From: Dillenia suffruticosa
Lineage: Eukaryota; Streptophyta; Magnoliopsida; Dilleniales; Dilleniaceae
Assembly (NCBI GenBank): GCA_033439265.1
Contig: JAVTVX010000017.1
Location: 1,707,001-1,771,000, forward strand
Direction: 5' to 3'
DNA length: 64,000 nucleotides
The notes beneath the pieces are model-generated. The model ran no database searches and had not been told where the DNA came from. It saw nothing but the letters and a program-made list of their open reading frames with translations. Shown here one piece after another: positions 1 through 12,909 of the stretch. A program made the position numbers and the translations under genes. Numbering within the stretch: the stretch's first letter is position 1; each line of letters opens with the position of its first letter.

Positions 1-60
1 TTCACCTTCAACCCTCAACAGCGTACAAACTCAAAATTAGGGTTTCTCTTCTCCTGCTAA
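1..60 (-). promoter_or_regulatory. possible 5' edge of an off-window gene (telo-box)
   Basis: The first bases carry a reverse-orientation telo-box (TAGGGTTT at 38-45) followed by a pyrimidine-rich stretch, as is usual in the leaders of plant housekeeping genes. The same motif lies just upstream of three genes in this window. I infer that a gene reading away from the window may start here, but no coding frame is visible. Confidence 0.3.
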
Positions 61-412
61 ACCCTCACGAAGCCGCCAAATAGCTCTTGACTCGAACTTC
101 TCCCCAATGGGCCGGGTTAGTTTTGTTCCGATTATCCATTCCAAGCCCGATCCCGATATTTCCGTTTGTTTCTCAGCCCGGAGTTTTAACGGCTTCGATG
201 CGTGGCCGCTGAAGCCCGATCTTGTTCCTCAATGCAATATAAGCTCTCCAAATTAAGGCCCAAACAGGCCCACTGTAATTCTGATCGGACCATTAGCCCA
301 TACAGGAATTGTGGTTGCCCAACCCAAAACAAGTTTGCTACGCCTACATCTTCGTACCGTAAGGTTTTTCTTTCCCCCAAGAAAATGGGAAAAAGAATAT
401 GGGGTGTCTATC

Positions 413-443
<31 letters not shown>

Positions 444-1299
444 TTTGTGTGGGGTGTCTATCCATGGAACAGAGCATGGGTCTCTGCCTAGCCCTGCATT
501 CTGTCGGGCTTGCGCCTACCTTTGGAGGATTGAATTTTAAATTCATTTTTTATTTTTTCATTGTATAAGAGTTTAAACCTGGATTACGAAAAGGGTTTGT
601 ATTATTAAGCTGATCTCTTAGAAATTGAATTTTAAATTCACTTGGCCTTAAGAGTCAAGCGTAGGTCATAAATTCTTTTGAATTAAATGATCGGACACTT
701 TTAACCTGTTTATCAAATGTCTTAAGTTTAAGTCTTAAAAATTGAGAAAAAAATTTAAGAAAATCAATTCCTTAATATCCTCATAGTGCTCAAACTATAT
801 TAGTTAGCCGAAACCGTAATAACGGTTGGTCCAGTAAAAAAAATAATAATAATAACATTCCAAATAAGCCTCAACCTAAATTTTATATGTTAATATTCTC
901 TCTAGACGCGACGTGGCCTATTGTGACCATGCTTAGAGATCCAGTGATCTGGATCTCCATATTCTGGTAGGAACAATTCTGTCCAGGAAAACCCTAGTCA
1001 TACATGCCATATGTATGTTTGTTTTTATGTAATTTCTTACGTGATAATCGATGGGCTATTACTATTTTAAGAAACATTTCAAATAGAGGAATCGTGACAT
1101 TAATGGAGGATTTTTTGTGGGTGGAGGCAGAGGTGTTGGATTTTAGTGCAACTTTGCGTCAATCAAATGCAATGCAAAGAGAGAAAGTCCCTTCTGTTAT
1201 CTATCCCACCAACCGAGAAAGCCTCTAAAGCAGCCTTAAATCTCGGACCTCAGACGATGAGATGACCACACGAGTCCACTAAACTAAAGAGTACTCTCT

Positions 1300-1346
<47 letters not shown>

Positions 1347-3366
1347 ACTCAAATAGCGATGGTATGACTAAAAACAAAATGGGGGCTTCTCTTACATTCC
1401 CCCCCTCTCTCTCTCTTCAGGAGATTCTGAAGCATGTGTCTCCTTACATCCATACAAAGCTAGTCTTGTTTGCAGGGTTCCCCACCTCGCACTCAACCCA
1501 CGCCTTTCTTTGTTGTTTTCCCACCCTCAAATCCTTCCGGTACCGCCATCTTCTTGAGAGTGGACCCCTCATCCCCATTTTCAAATATATACTTAATTTC
1601 AAGTCTTAATGCTCTTTGTTTCACAATAATAAATAGTAACAGTCACCATTATAATCTCAATCATTTGATTGTTCTATTGCTTTATGCCACAAAATTTAAC
1701 AAGTCTTAATTTGTCTGGATTCATCTTGTAATATATTTTAAATCAAAATTTAAAAAAAAAAAAAAATATAAGATTGTACCAATAATAATTAAAATTTTTA
1801 ATATAATCAAAAAATGTTATTTTTTTAATTAAATCTAATTTTGACCTTTTGAGCTACAAAGATTCTTTTCATATTTGTTTTCCTGTCAAAAATAAAAAAG
1901 AGAGCAGAAGGAAACAGAACACATTGAAGGGTTATTATCAATTTGGCATCATTGCCCTTTTTTTGCAACTTGTGTGGACCCAACTCCTCGCATGGAGTGC
2001 GTGACCAACTCCTCTTATTTTACATGATTAGGGCAGTCTACAAAGTTTTTGTCCCAAAATAAATAAATATAGGCCTTTTGATCTAAGTGCGACCACTGTT
2101 CCTTTCGAACAAAGACAACTATTCTTTCATTTCTTTATTTTTTGGGTACAAACAACTTTTCTTTCCTCTACTATGAAAACTAAAAAATAATTAAATAAAA
2201 TACCTTAAAATCCGGATTGTATGGTACTAGAGAAATAAATGTAAAATTAAGATGGGTATAAATTAAATATTGGTAAATAGTAGATCTAAATCCGGTCAAT
2301 CTCAGCTTTGCTTAGTCTATAATTAACAGGGATTTCAAAATTTTAATCTCCGACCAATCGAAATTCTTGAAAGACATCGAATTCCAACCATTTGAAAAAA
2401 AAAAAAAAAAAAAATCACTGTGAGTTGAGTTAAATCTATTTTAAAAATTATATTTAAAATGTTCCCATGACATCGCCAAGCTAATCGGGGAGGTGGGTCG
2501 GGTCAAATAATTAATGAGTTTAACAATTATTCTGAATGAGCTCGACTAGGATCTTGATGGTCAATTTATGGTATTTGTTTCCAGCCTAACTTAGAAAATT
2601 ACAAATATTTTAGATTGAAACTTTGTAGGGATAAATAACAAATTACAAATTATATCCTTACATAAGCAAGTTCATATTTTTTTTTATAATTAATTGATAT
2701 TCAGAATCATATTTTGATTAATTGGTAGTTTGAATCATATTTTAATTAATTCGATTTGAATATTATCGAATCTAATTTAAAAATTAACATTTTTAATATA
2801 ATTTTTTTTATTCTAAAATTTTAAACTCAAAATTTAGTTAAGAAATTTTATTCCCATAACGTACTCATAAGATTTTGCGGCCAATGCAGTAGATACGTAA
2901 GCATTACTATTTATGAGAGATCATCAAATTTATTCTGGTTGGCATATTGATTCTTTCATTGCTAAAATATATTTTGGTGCGGAACATTTCTGTTTCAGAA
3001 TTCTTTACATATAAAAAATATATAATTTTAAATATTACTTCAATTAACATGAATTGTAGTTAAATATAAAAATAAATTGATTTTAAATTATACAATATAA
3101 ATACAACATCAAACATTAAAAAATAAATTTAAATTCTATTCAAAAAGAAAAGTTTCAAAACTTAAAAATATCTCCAAATGACCAAAATTCAAGAGTTAAA
3201 ATTATAATTGTGTAATTATATAATGCTAAAATTTAATTAAAATCAGTAGGTTTTTTAAAGAAAAAAATATATAATTTTATATTATCTTTTATCATGCAGA
3301 AGAAATATAACATTTTAATCGGAAATAAGAAATCTATACGTGATTGAGAAGCTGAACATAATATAT

Positions 3367-3401
<35 letters not shown>

Positions 3402-5742
3402 CTATGTACATATGCGTGTAAGGATGTATGTTGATAGCATAGAAAGAGATAGTTTAAATGGAACAAACTCAAATTCGTCTCAACTTGAGAAGCTTAAATG
3501 TATTGTACGGCAACAATTGTTTTTTTTTTTTGCCTTTTGCAGGTGAAAATGACTAGAAAACAAGGTCAGAAGAATGAACTACCAAAACTGTCTTGATTTG
3601 ATTTTCAATCATACTTTGTTTAATCTAGTTGGGCGCTTTCTCTCTTACTCAAATTATATCGACACCCCCTTAGATTTGCACAAAACCCCAAAGTCTCATT
3701 ATGATTTGTCATCAGCTAGAAGGGCTCAAAAAAAGCTCAAGGGTGGTCCAAAAAAAATCATAATCTATTTATTTATTTATTTATTTTTGTTAATCTGAAA
3801 TTTAAATTCGGAATACCGCATGCATGTCGAGAAAAATTGTGACGTCCGGAACAAAATCAGAGTCTATTGGCACTCCTTCCACTCCGCTCCGCTCCGCTCC
3901 ACTGCACTGCAAAAGGAAAAACAGAAACTTGTGGATCCCACACATCAATATTTTCGGGCCGGGGGGAGGGGGGGGGGGCGTGGGGAGATAATTAGGGCCC
4001 CACCTCCATTCGCTTTCCAAGCAGAGCACAAACCTTGCATTTTTGGTGAGCCTTATCTTGACTTTCTTTGAATGCACTTTAAAGAAACATTTGGGTGGGA
4101 CCAACTCGCAAAGGGTTCATAAATATCACATCACTTCTCCCGACTCCAATAATTGCATCCACAGTGATTACCCAGTAGAATTCGGTGCATCCCGAGTCAA
4201 ATTCTGTATTGATTATAAATAAATAATGGAATTGGAACCATATCCCAAAAAATAAAAAAAAAAATAAAAAATTTTTGATATCATATTCTTATTAAGATAT
4301 ACCAGTATATCTTATGAAATATTTTTCTCAAGCCATATTTGGAATGATTCACTCACGCACTATTTTCAGAATCAATTTTAAATATTTTGGTGTGTTATTT
4401 TTTTATAAGAAAATTAAAAAAATTTTATAGATCAAAACCCTTAAAAATCTCCTCAAATCTATTGATTTCTCATTTCCTTTCCCATCTCTTCTCCTTTATG
4501 CTCTTTTAATCTCTCAAACTGATCGATTATAAAATCAACAATTTAATTATTATTAAAAAATTAATAGTTTAACCACATTGATTTGTGATCGGATCAATTA
4601 AATTGTAATTTTAAAGTTCAGGGTCAATATATAATACGATTATAATAATATTGCATTTAATTGATTATGTATTAACAAAACTATCTATTTTAGAACTATA
4701 ATTAGAGTTGCCTTCCATTCTGAGATGGAAACTTGGGTCAGGACTAACCATTTCACAAGGTGTGCAAGGGGAGTCCACCGGAGAATCTGCATGTGGACAC
4801 GTGTAAGAAGATCAACGGTTAGGGAGTAGAGAGAGTACTCTCTTGGGACACCTGAGACTAGAGCGAGAGAAGTAGGGGCGAGTTTAAGTTCCAATGTAAG
4901 ACATGGAACAGCGTGCTAACGCGTGCCACTCGATTTCATAGTGAAAATCTAGACCGTACGATCATCGCTTAATAAGTTCCACCCGAGATGCATGCGCGGA
5001 GCAGGTGGTCCACCATTGGAATTTTAGAAATTTGAGCGGAACTTGCAACTTCCCATAATATTTTTGACTTCCCATAAAACCGGCTGAAGCTCGCCGTTTG
5101 GTGAATTTTCACTATGGTGGATATTCATATTTTCACAGTAATAAATGATCCATTTGTATTTATAAAGTGTTATATATATTTATTAAATTTATTTAATACC
5201 CAACATGGTACTTACTTAATGAGTTTTTATGGTCCAGAAAAATAGTGCGTTTAGATTCAATGATATTAGGGTCAGAGGAGAGAATGATAGCTTCGCATAC
5301 CATGGTTTCTTAATTGCCGTAGCACGAATTTAAAGCTCACATTATAATTATTAGGAAAAGCAAAAGATGAAAGAGAAGTATGTGAGGGAGACATGGTCCA
5401 AAGTTCAAATCATAAGCTAAAAATCAAATCAACAATTCTAGTTACCAAAATTGAGATTACAAACATCTCTCTCTGACCACTGAAGCTGAGGCTGGAAATT
5501 TGTAATCACCATGAATGATTTTAGGAGTGATTTTTCCCTCTAGCAATGGCAACCTTAAAAGTAAAATAGAAATATGATAGTTAAGAGGGGGGAGGGGGGG
5601 TGGGAAAGAGAGAGACAATAATAATGTGGACATCAGTAAGAAGGAAGAATATGAAACCTCGTTCCTCTGACCCCGACCCCCGTACTCTAATATTAGACAT
5701 CGCATGGTATCATATGTGATCGGGAACCTTACTAAATACACA

Positions 5743-5773
<31 letters not shown>

Positions 5774-6230
5774 CCCTTCCTCTTCTGTTGTCGTTGTCAT
5801 GTAGGAAGCATGAATTCCAAAACATGAACCTAATTGCTAAAAAGAGTTGAAGGATTGGCATTAACTAACGGCACCAAACAACTCAAGACACAGATAAAAC
5901 AAAGGCTCGACACGTGTCACAGCTGTATGACGGTGGTGGGGGCCCTTCCTTTGCCAATCCCATGTATTTGTCGTGAAAAACACGCGTCAAAAATTGTTCT
6001 TACATTAAAATAAAAGGAAAAAGCAAAAGCAAGAAAGAAAGAGAGAATTCTAAATGTAAGTAAACGCCATCCCCACCCCCATTCCGTAAATCCTCGTAAT
6101 TCACGTGCTAATATACGCCTCTATCTGAGCTTTTCGGTACTGATTTCGTGTTATCATCGTCTTCCTTTTGCCTTTTCATTTAATCAAAAGTTAAATGCTA
6201 TTAGAAAAAAACGCAAAGAATAATATAAGC
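61..6230. other. gene-free AT-rich intergenic region
   Basis: No frame here has plant-protein character. The content is AT-rich sequence with simple repeats: a T tract at about 413-438, (CT)n at about 1300-1344, (GA)n at 3371-3400, G-runs near 3960 and 5587, and (CT)n at 5747-5773. Two GAGACA sites (5388-5393 and 5612-5617, reverse of the TGTCTC auxin-response core) lie 1.4-1.7 kb upstream of the ARF5 start codon. Short open frames here mostly arise from the simple repeats. Confidence 0.7.
1302..1344. repeat. (CT)n microsatellite
   Basis: An essentially pure CT run of about 20 units, preceded by an imperfect CT-rich stretch from about 1290. It is likely length-polymorphic. Confidence 0.9.
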
Positions 6231-6641
6231 AATATTTAGAGAGAGAGAGAGAGCTTTTGAGAGTTTGCTGATTAGTCATTGGTTTATTGCAGTTTAAAGC
6301 TGCAACGGAATCGGCCATACAGGGAAAGTGAGAGAGAGAGAGAGAGAACGCGCTGGACAAGGGCTTGGGCGCACGCTTTCATGTTGCCACTTTGAAGCAA
6401 CTATCTGAAAAACAGAACACTTCACACAAGAAATAAAAACTGAGAGAGAGAGAGAGAGAGGGGAGGAAAACATGGTGGGATCTTTTATGATGACCTGTTC
6501 ATCGAAAGGTCGGGTTCTTTTGAGATAAAAACAATCACTTTTTTTTTTTTTCGGGAGATATAATTCCGACTACTCCCATGCCTTGGTCCGCGTGCTTCTT
6601 CTCTCTCTCTCTTTCTTGTTTGTAATAGATAGAAAGTAGTG

Positions 6642-6683
<42 letters not shown>
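6231..6683. promoter_or_regulatory. GA-repeat cluster upstream of ARF5
   Basis: Four separate (GA)n runs occur in 450 bp, at about 6237-6255, 6331-6347, 6441-6461 and 6642-6683. They precede the ARF5 start codon by 0.4-0.8 kb, in what is probably core promoter or early 5' leader. Plant BASIC PENTACYSTEINE (GAGA-binding) factors recognise such runs. That they do so here is inference. The transcription start cannot be placed from sequence alone. Confidence 0.45.
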
Positions 6684-6686
<3 letters not shown>

Positions 6687-6746
6687 AAGACCCCACTTAG
6701 ATTTCAGTAACTTTTTGCAGGTATTGTTGGGGGTGAATTTGGATTT

Positions 6747-6851
6747 ATGAGGCGTGGTTTAAGTGTCCAATTCGGATTTGTTTCTTCGGAGAATATGAGA
6801 TTCTTTTGCTTGTCCCCTCCTATGCACTCCTCTGTTTTCCAACCCTTGTGA
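6747..6851 (+). CDS. uORF 1 in ARF5 leader (34 aa)
   Basis: An ATG opens a 34-codon frame ending in TGA 200 bp upstream of the ARF5 start. Its peptide begins MRRGLSVQFG. It lies inside the transcript if transcription starts in the GA-rich region. Upstream ORFs in ARF3 and ARF5 leaders are known in Arabidopsis and depend on ribosomal protein L24B for reinitiation. Function here is inferred. Confidence 0.45.
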   Translation: MRRGLSVQFGFVSSENMRFFCLSPPMHSSVFQPL

Positions 6852-6885
6852 TTCTCCCTCATTTTTACACTTACTTGGGTGAAAA

Positions 6886-6924
6886 ATGAAACCCCAAAAC
6901 TGCCGACGGTGTTTTGGGTTTTGA
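6886..6924 (+). CDS. uORF 2 in ARF5 leader (12 aa)
   Basis: A short ATG-to-TGA frame (MKPQNCRRCFGF) lies 35 bp after uORF 1 and 127 bp before the main start. Its start context has A at -3. Confidence 0.4.
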   Translation: MKPQNCRRCFGF

Positions 6925-6973
6925 CTTTTTTAGATTTTTTTTTTCTGGGTCTGTGGGAAAGAAAAAACCCAAA

Positions 6974-6997
6974 ATGGATTTGGCATTTCGTGCTTGA
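6974..6997 (+). CDS. uORF 3 in ARF5 leader (7 aa)
   Basis: A 7-codon ATG-to-TGA frame (MDLAFRA) lies 54 bp before the ARF5 start codon. It is the last of three successive non-overlapping uORFs. Confidence 0.4.
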   Translation: MDLAFRA

Positions 6998-7051
6998 ACA
7001 GAGGTAACTAGAAACACAGAAGAAGAAGAAGGAGGAGGAGGAGAAGGAAGT

Positions 7052-10000
7052 ATGGGTTCACTAGTTGAAGAAAAGTTCAAAGCAAGTGGGATTGCATCCG
7101 GGGCACCAACAACTCTACTTGAGGAAATGAAGTTGCTCAAAGAAATGCACGACCAACCTGGTTTGTTTTATGCCTTCCTCATATTTTAAAAATGCTATCT
7201 TAGATTTTTCATGAGCTACAGAACATCAAACCTCTGATTTAATAAAAAGACTGCCCATTTTGTGAACTCAGTATATTTTCAGTTCTTGGTTCTGTTAGCG
7301 CTTGATTCTATTTCACTATCAAAATACTAAATAGAATTATGTGGGGTTTTTTTTTGGGGGTGGGGTTGATTTTCAGGGTCAAGGAAGGCTATAAATTCGG
7401 AGCTATGGCATGCTTGTGCTGGACCGTTAGTGTCACTGCCTCACGTAGGAAGCCTGGTCTATTACTTCCCTCAAGGTCACAGCGAGCAGGTTGGTTTTTT
7501 TGATTCCCTCAACATGTGATTTGTCTCTTTGTTGTTTGAAGGGGCAGAAAATTCTCACGCCTAAGTTTTTTGTTCCTTTCTGTATGCAAACACAGATCTT
7601 AAATCTGTTCATCTAACAATTTTTATGGAATAAATGTGTAAACTTGGGAATTTCTCTATAGCTTAGCCTCTGTCGATCTTTCAAAGTAACAATTTTTTGG
7701 TGATTTTGTTTTTAATTAAAATGTTGGTCTCAGTGTTTATCTCCAATTTGTTGTTGGGTGTTCTGAAAAAAATAAACTCGAGAAGAGTGAGTTTTGCAAA
7801 GTGCGAGAGTGGTTTGATTAGGGAAAAAAAGGATTAGAAATAAGCGAAAAAGTTATGGTATCTGTAACTGAAAATAAGACAAAAGAAGGATGGTTTGATT
7901 AAAGATGACCTTTATAAGCACTAAAAAAAGCAAGCGATGGCTTACATATTGAAGATGTCGTATGGATACAAGTAAAAGATGACAAGCAAACTTGGGCGGG
8001 TGGTGACTAATGTTATGACCTTGAACACGAAATTGGAAAAAAAAGGGTTTTTATGTATTTGACCTCCGCTAGTTGTTGACGATTGGTTGCTTTCTCAGTG
8101 TTGCTCTAAAATCTTCTAGGGAAAAAAAAATTATTTCTCTACTGTGTTCACAAAACATTTCTGCAGCCATGGATAACTGCGTTACTGTCTTGTCGTGTAC
8201 TACAAAGGGCCTCACTTGTTGTTAGGTAGATTTCTAAGCATTTGTTTTGCTTTACGCTGTGTTTGATGAAGGGGATGAAACCGGTGGAAGAAAAAGGGAG
8301 GCAAGGGAAGAGAGCAATTGGTATTTCCCTCCCATTGTTTGGTTGGATGAGAAGTAAGTGAAGATAAATGTGCAACGAAGGAAAAGGAAAAGGGGAGGTA
8401 CTTCCTTTCTACCTCCCTTTTCCTTCTACTAAGCAAAGGATACCCTTCTATCCTTCCTCCTTCCACTAAGACAAACACGACCTTAATCTTTGGATGCTTT
8501 TAGTTGCCTGCTTATTAAGAACTAATGGATTGTTTTCCTGATGGGATTGAATTCATTATTCCACTATATCATTCATGTGCTGCATGTAGTATTCCATACG
8601 TCCAACTTACTGATTTATTGTTATGAATATGATGCCAAAAGATAAAAAAATAAAAAGCAAATTCCTACTCTAATGAGTATGCATGCCTAAATATTATAAA
8701 TCTGGGACAATTTTTAGTATTTAGTTGTTTGCAAGTGACATGACATGTTCTTTTATCCTATACCAAATTGTTGCTGGTGTCCGAAACATGAGATGAAAGA
8801 TTCCTATACATAATTTGAATTTTTCATCATTGTAGAAGTAATTGTCTCCTTGTTTTAACAGGTTGCTGTTTCCACTAATAGATCAGCAACATCGCAGATC
8901 CCCAACTATCCGAACCTTCCATCCCAGTTGATGTGCCAAGTTCACAATGTTACACTACATGTACGTCATTTAGACTTGTTGCAAACTTACCATTATATCC
9001 ACATGAGGACATGCATGGCAATTGCATTCTTTATATTCTTAATGATCTGCCATTTATCTTTTGGATAACATTTTCTGATAGGCAGACAGAGAGACAGATG
9101 AGATCTATGCTCAAATGAGCCTTCAGCCAGTCAATTCTGTGAGTGTTTGTTTAATGATTCTTTCTTTTCTTTTTGCTTGCCAACTGGTTTCATTTTAGCA
9201 TTTCCTATGTGAGAAGGCATTATCTGAGCTTTGGCTTCCACGTGCTTCTTTTCAGGAAAAGGATGTCTTCCCAATACCTGATTTTGGACTGAAGCCCTGT
9301 AAGCACCCAACTGAATTCTTTTGCAAAACTTTGACTGCTAGTGATACAAGCACACATGGTGGCTTTTCAGTGCCTAGGCGAGCGGCAGAAAAATTATTTC
9401 CACCATTAGTAAGGCACTTCTTTGGTAGTCAATAATCCTTGAGAGACCTCTCCTCTTGAGGGATTCATTAATATTTTTCATTGACATTCTTTTCTATGTT
9501 AGGATTATTCTATGCAACCTCCAAATCAGGAGCTTGTTGTCCGTGACTTGCATGATAACACCTGGAATTTTCGGCATATCTACAGAGGTGAAGGAATGAT
9601 CCATCTTTCTGTTTCTTTATAACTTCTTACAAAAAGGGTCGTGTTTGTCTCTTATTGTTATTGACTTTTGTTTTTTTAACATGTAGGGCAGCCGAAGAGG
9701 CACCTCCTTACAACTGGTTGGAGTCTGTTTGTAGGCGCAAAACGTCTCAGAGCAGGAGATGCTGTCCTTTTTATTAGGTAAATTTCCTGTCTAATGCTTG
9801 TCTGGATTGTTGCATTACATTGTGGTGGCAAATCTATTGTTGTTGGATTAACTTGTCATGTTTAGTAGTTAAACTTCATACGTATTTAACTGCCAAATAT
9901 TCAAGTGTATAATCATATCATATGACTGCTACTCACGTGAAAAACTAGGGATGAGAAGTCACAGCTAATGTTAGGTGTGAGACGTGCTAATCGTCAGCAA

Positions 10001-12909
10001 ACAGCAACACCATCATCAGTTCTATCTGCAGATAGTATGCACATTGGTGTCCTTGCTGCAGCAGCTCATGCAGCTTCTAACCGCAGCCCATTTACCATTT
10101 TTTACAATCCAAGGTAATGGCTGAGATACTGATCAATAGCTTGAGTATCACACTCATGGCCCAAATATTCATAACCTTATGGGGTTCTACATACATCAGC
10201 CCTTGCTTATATTTTTTTCATTATCTTTAGGGCATGTCCCTCGGAGTTTGTCATTCCCCTAGCAAAATATTGTAAAGCTGTATATGGTTCCCAAATTTCT
10301 GTTGGCATGAGGTTTGGAATGATGTTTGAGACAGAAGAGTCGACTAAGCGCAGGTATCATTCTGGAACCTGAGATCCTTATTCACCTTAATTGCTGTTGT
10401 TTAACCTGGATTCATTCATTCACCTTAGCATGCATTTGTCATATATTTTAAAGGCTGAGTAGAGTGCATTCTTGATTTTCATTCGTTATTGTTGCTGAGG
10501 GAACTGCATGAAAACAAGCGTTGATATTGTTTCATCCTTTTTGCAGATACATGGGTACAATTGCTGGAATAAGTGACATAGATCCACTAAGATGGCCTGG
10601 TTCCAAATGGCGTAATCTCCAAGTAAATTACACTACTTGCAATATCAGTTTGATTTTTCACGTGAATCTCTTGGAATAATAGGAATCTGGGAAAAAACAA
10701 CATACGACTTACATGTTTGATTGCTGATGCAGGTGGAATGGGATGAGCCTGGGTGCAGTGACAAGCAGAACAGGGTTAGTTCATGGGAAATTGAAACCCC
10801 TGATAGCATTTTTGTTTTTCCTTCTCTCACTTCAAGCTTCAAACGGCCATCACACTTGGGTTATTTGGGTAAGTCATTGTCATGATTATATAAATTGGCT
10901 GAGATGATGGAGAAAGACCTCACAAAATGAAACATGTTGCACGTTGCATGTTGCCAGGAGTGGAAAGTGATTGGGGCACATTGATAAAAAGACCTTATAT
11001 CCAGATTCCTGAAAATGGAAATGCTTGTCTTCCTTATCCATCAATTACAAGCCTTCGCTCAGAACAATTGATCAAGATGGTATTCAAACCTCAAACAGCA
11101 AGTCAAGCAGATTCCTTTTCACCTGTTGTACAAGATTCTGCTCCCAAGGGTGCTTCGTTGTTGGATGCAACAACCTTGACACAAGCAATGAAAAAGCAAA
11201 AACCATTGTTGTTTCCCCCAGAAAATTCTCCGCTACAAAGTCAGAAACATCCTTTGTTTGGCACAGATCAACCTTCTCTCCAGAATTCCACTCTGCAAAC
11301 AAACTTATCAGGAAAACAACTGCCAATAAACAAATCTGAAAATCAATCAACATCTTCTACAATTGGTGAAAAACCAAAATTAGAGGCTGTGGTTGCTGAA
11401 GACCAAGTATGCTGTTCAGCTTCCATGGAAAATTTGAGTGTAGAAAAAATAGCCGGCGGGCATATGCCTGCACAGGCTTTAGTTAATCAGTTGACACTTC
11501 TTAACCAGACTCAGAATCCTCTTCAACTGCAATCAAGTCAGTGCCAGATTCAACAGCCATTGGAGCCATCATCTATATACCGTCAACAAATTGATGCATT
11601 GCAGTTTGAACCTAATAGTTTAACTGGTTTGATTCCATGCCTAGGTGCTGATGAATGGATGGGCTGTCCATCTACTTATCAATCTTTTCCTGGGTTGCCA
11701 AAATCATCAGGTCCTATGATTCTCTCAGAAACATTTAATCAGTCTCTTGCTTCTACAGTTCAGGATTTGTGGGATAACCAAATGGGTAATATGAGATGCT
11801 TCTCCCAATTGGAGCAGCTAGCTCCATTTCCTCAGCAGGACCTTTGCAGTCTTAGTGGTGTATCTTATACTAATGGTTTTAAAGAAGCATCGCATGAGAG
11901 CAATGCTCCAGCTGACATTTACAGTTGTCTTAACTATGAAGTTAGTAATGGTGGGAGTGCTGTGGTTGATCCATCTGTCTCGAGCACCATTTTGGAAGAA
12001 TTTTGTACGGTGAAGGATGCAAATGGCCAGAATCCTGCGGATTGTGTAGTGGGCAACTTCAGCTCAAGCCAGGATCTACAGTCTCAGATTACTTCTGTCA
12101 GTCTGGCAGACTCTCAGACTTTCTCTAGGCAAGATTTCCCGGACAACTCTGGTGGCACTTCTTCGAGCAATGTGGATTTTGATGAGAGTAGCTTTCTGCA
12201 GAGTGGTGTCTCCTGGCAACAAGTTGCTCCTCCCATGCGAACTTACACTAAGGTACTATGTTCTTTTAGAGCTTATAGTTGTGAATCAACTTGTTCTAGG
12301 AATGCCCCTACCCGCTATTGTGCCTGTTCTCACTGGCAGATTACCTTGAGCTCGAGAATGAATTCCATTCATCTGTATTTTTGTATGCTACTTGTTTTTG
12401 CAAATCACTGTTCTATTTTCCTGGTGTGCCTCATTTTTCCTCTAGCCTAATTTGTTTGAATAAAATCTTATTTGACAGGTTCAAAAGGCAGGTTCTGTTG
12501 GGAGGTCAATTGATGTTACGAACTTCAAGAACTATGAAGAGCTGCTCAGTGCCATTGAATGCATGTTTGGACTTGAAGGTTTGCTGACTGATCCAAGGGG
12601 TTCAGATTGGAAGCTGGTGTATGTGGATTATGAAAAAGATGTTCTGCTTGTTGGGGATGATCCTTGGGAGTAAGTTGAATTTCTCAATACAAATTTTTGC
12701 TCCCTCTCTCTATCTCTTTCTGATTGCCAGGGAGAATATTTGTGTGCAGGGAATTTGTTAGCTGCGTTAGATGCATAAGAATTCTCTCACCCACTGAAGT
12801 TCAGCAGATGAGTGAAGAGGGGATGCAACTTCTCAATGATGCTGCTGCAATGCAGGGCTTCAATGGTTCTCCGCAACCAAACCCCTCTATCCTAACTGGG
12901 CCTATTTGA
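7052..12909 (+). CDS. ARF5: auxin response factor 5 (MONOPTEROS)
   Basis: An activating auxin response factor that binds TGTCTC-type elements in the nucleus and drives embryo, vascular and flower patterning. Fourteen exons with GT-AG borders join into 950 codons: 7052-7160, 7377-7489, 8862-8960, 9082-9138, 9256-9408, 9503-9587, 9687-9777, 9949-10113, 10231-10353, 10547-10622, 10733-10868, 10958-12252, 12479-12669, 12750-12909. The B3 DNA-binding domain starts near residue 146 ([20 protein letters not shown]) and is followed by the ARF dimerisation region. A Q/S-rich middle domain fills exon 12. The C-terminal PB1 domain (about residues 835-930) has the conserved lysine side (TYTKVQK) and the acidic OPCA side ([14 protein letters not shown]). 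The [11 protein letters not shown] terminus and [13 protein letters not shown] terminus distinguish it from other ARFs. The Arabidopsis protein is about 900 residues. The start is the first ATG in frame with the conserved N terminus. Confidence 0.96.
8255..8482. mobile_element. short Harbinger-like MITE in ARF5 intron 2
   Basis: A 228-bp block is flanked on both sides by TTA (8252-8254 and 8483-8485). It has imperfect terminal inverted repeats sharing GTGTTTG (left CGCTGTGTTTGATGAAGG, right reverse complement GGTCGTGTTTGTCTTAGT). It holds an inner palindrome around GGAAAAGGGGAGGTA at 8385-8423. TTA duplications and this terminal style suggest a PIF/Harbinger (Tourist-like) non-autonomous element. 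It has no coding capacity. Confidence 0.5.

Noticed and set aside
5457-5861. 134-residue ORF with an Arg/Glu run
   Set aside because: Much of it is translated from a (CT)n microsatellite; the remainder has no family resemblance.
10927-12450. 507-residue single ORF as a separate gene
   Set aside because: It is ARF5 exon 12 with intron sequence at both ends; the splice sites at 10957/10958 and 12252/12253 join it to the other exons in frame.
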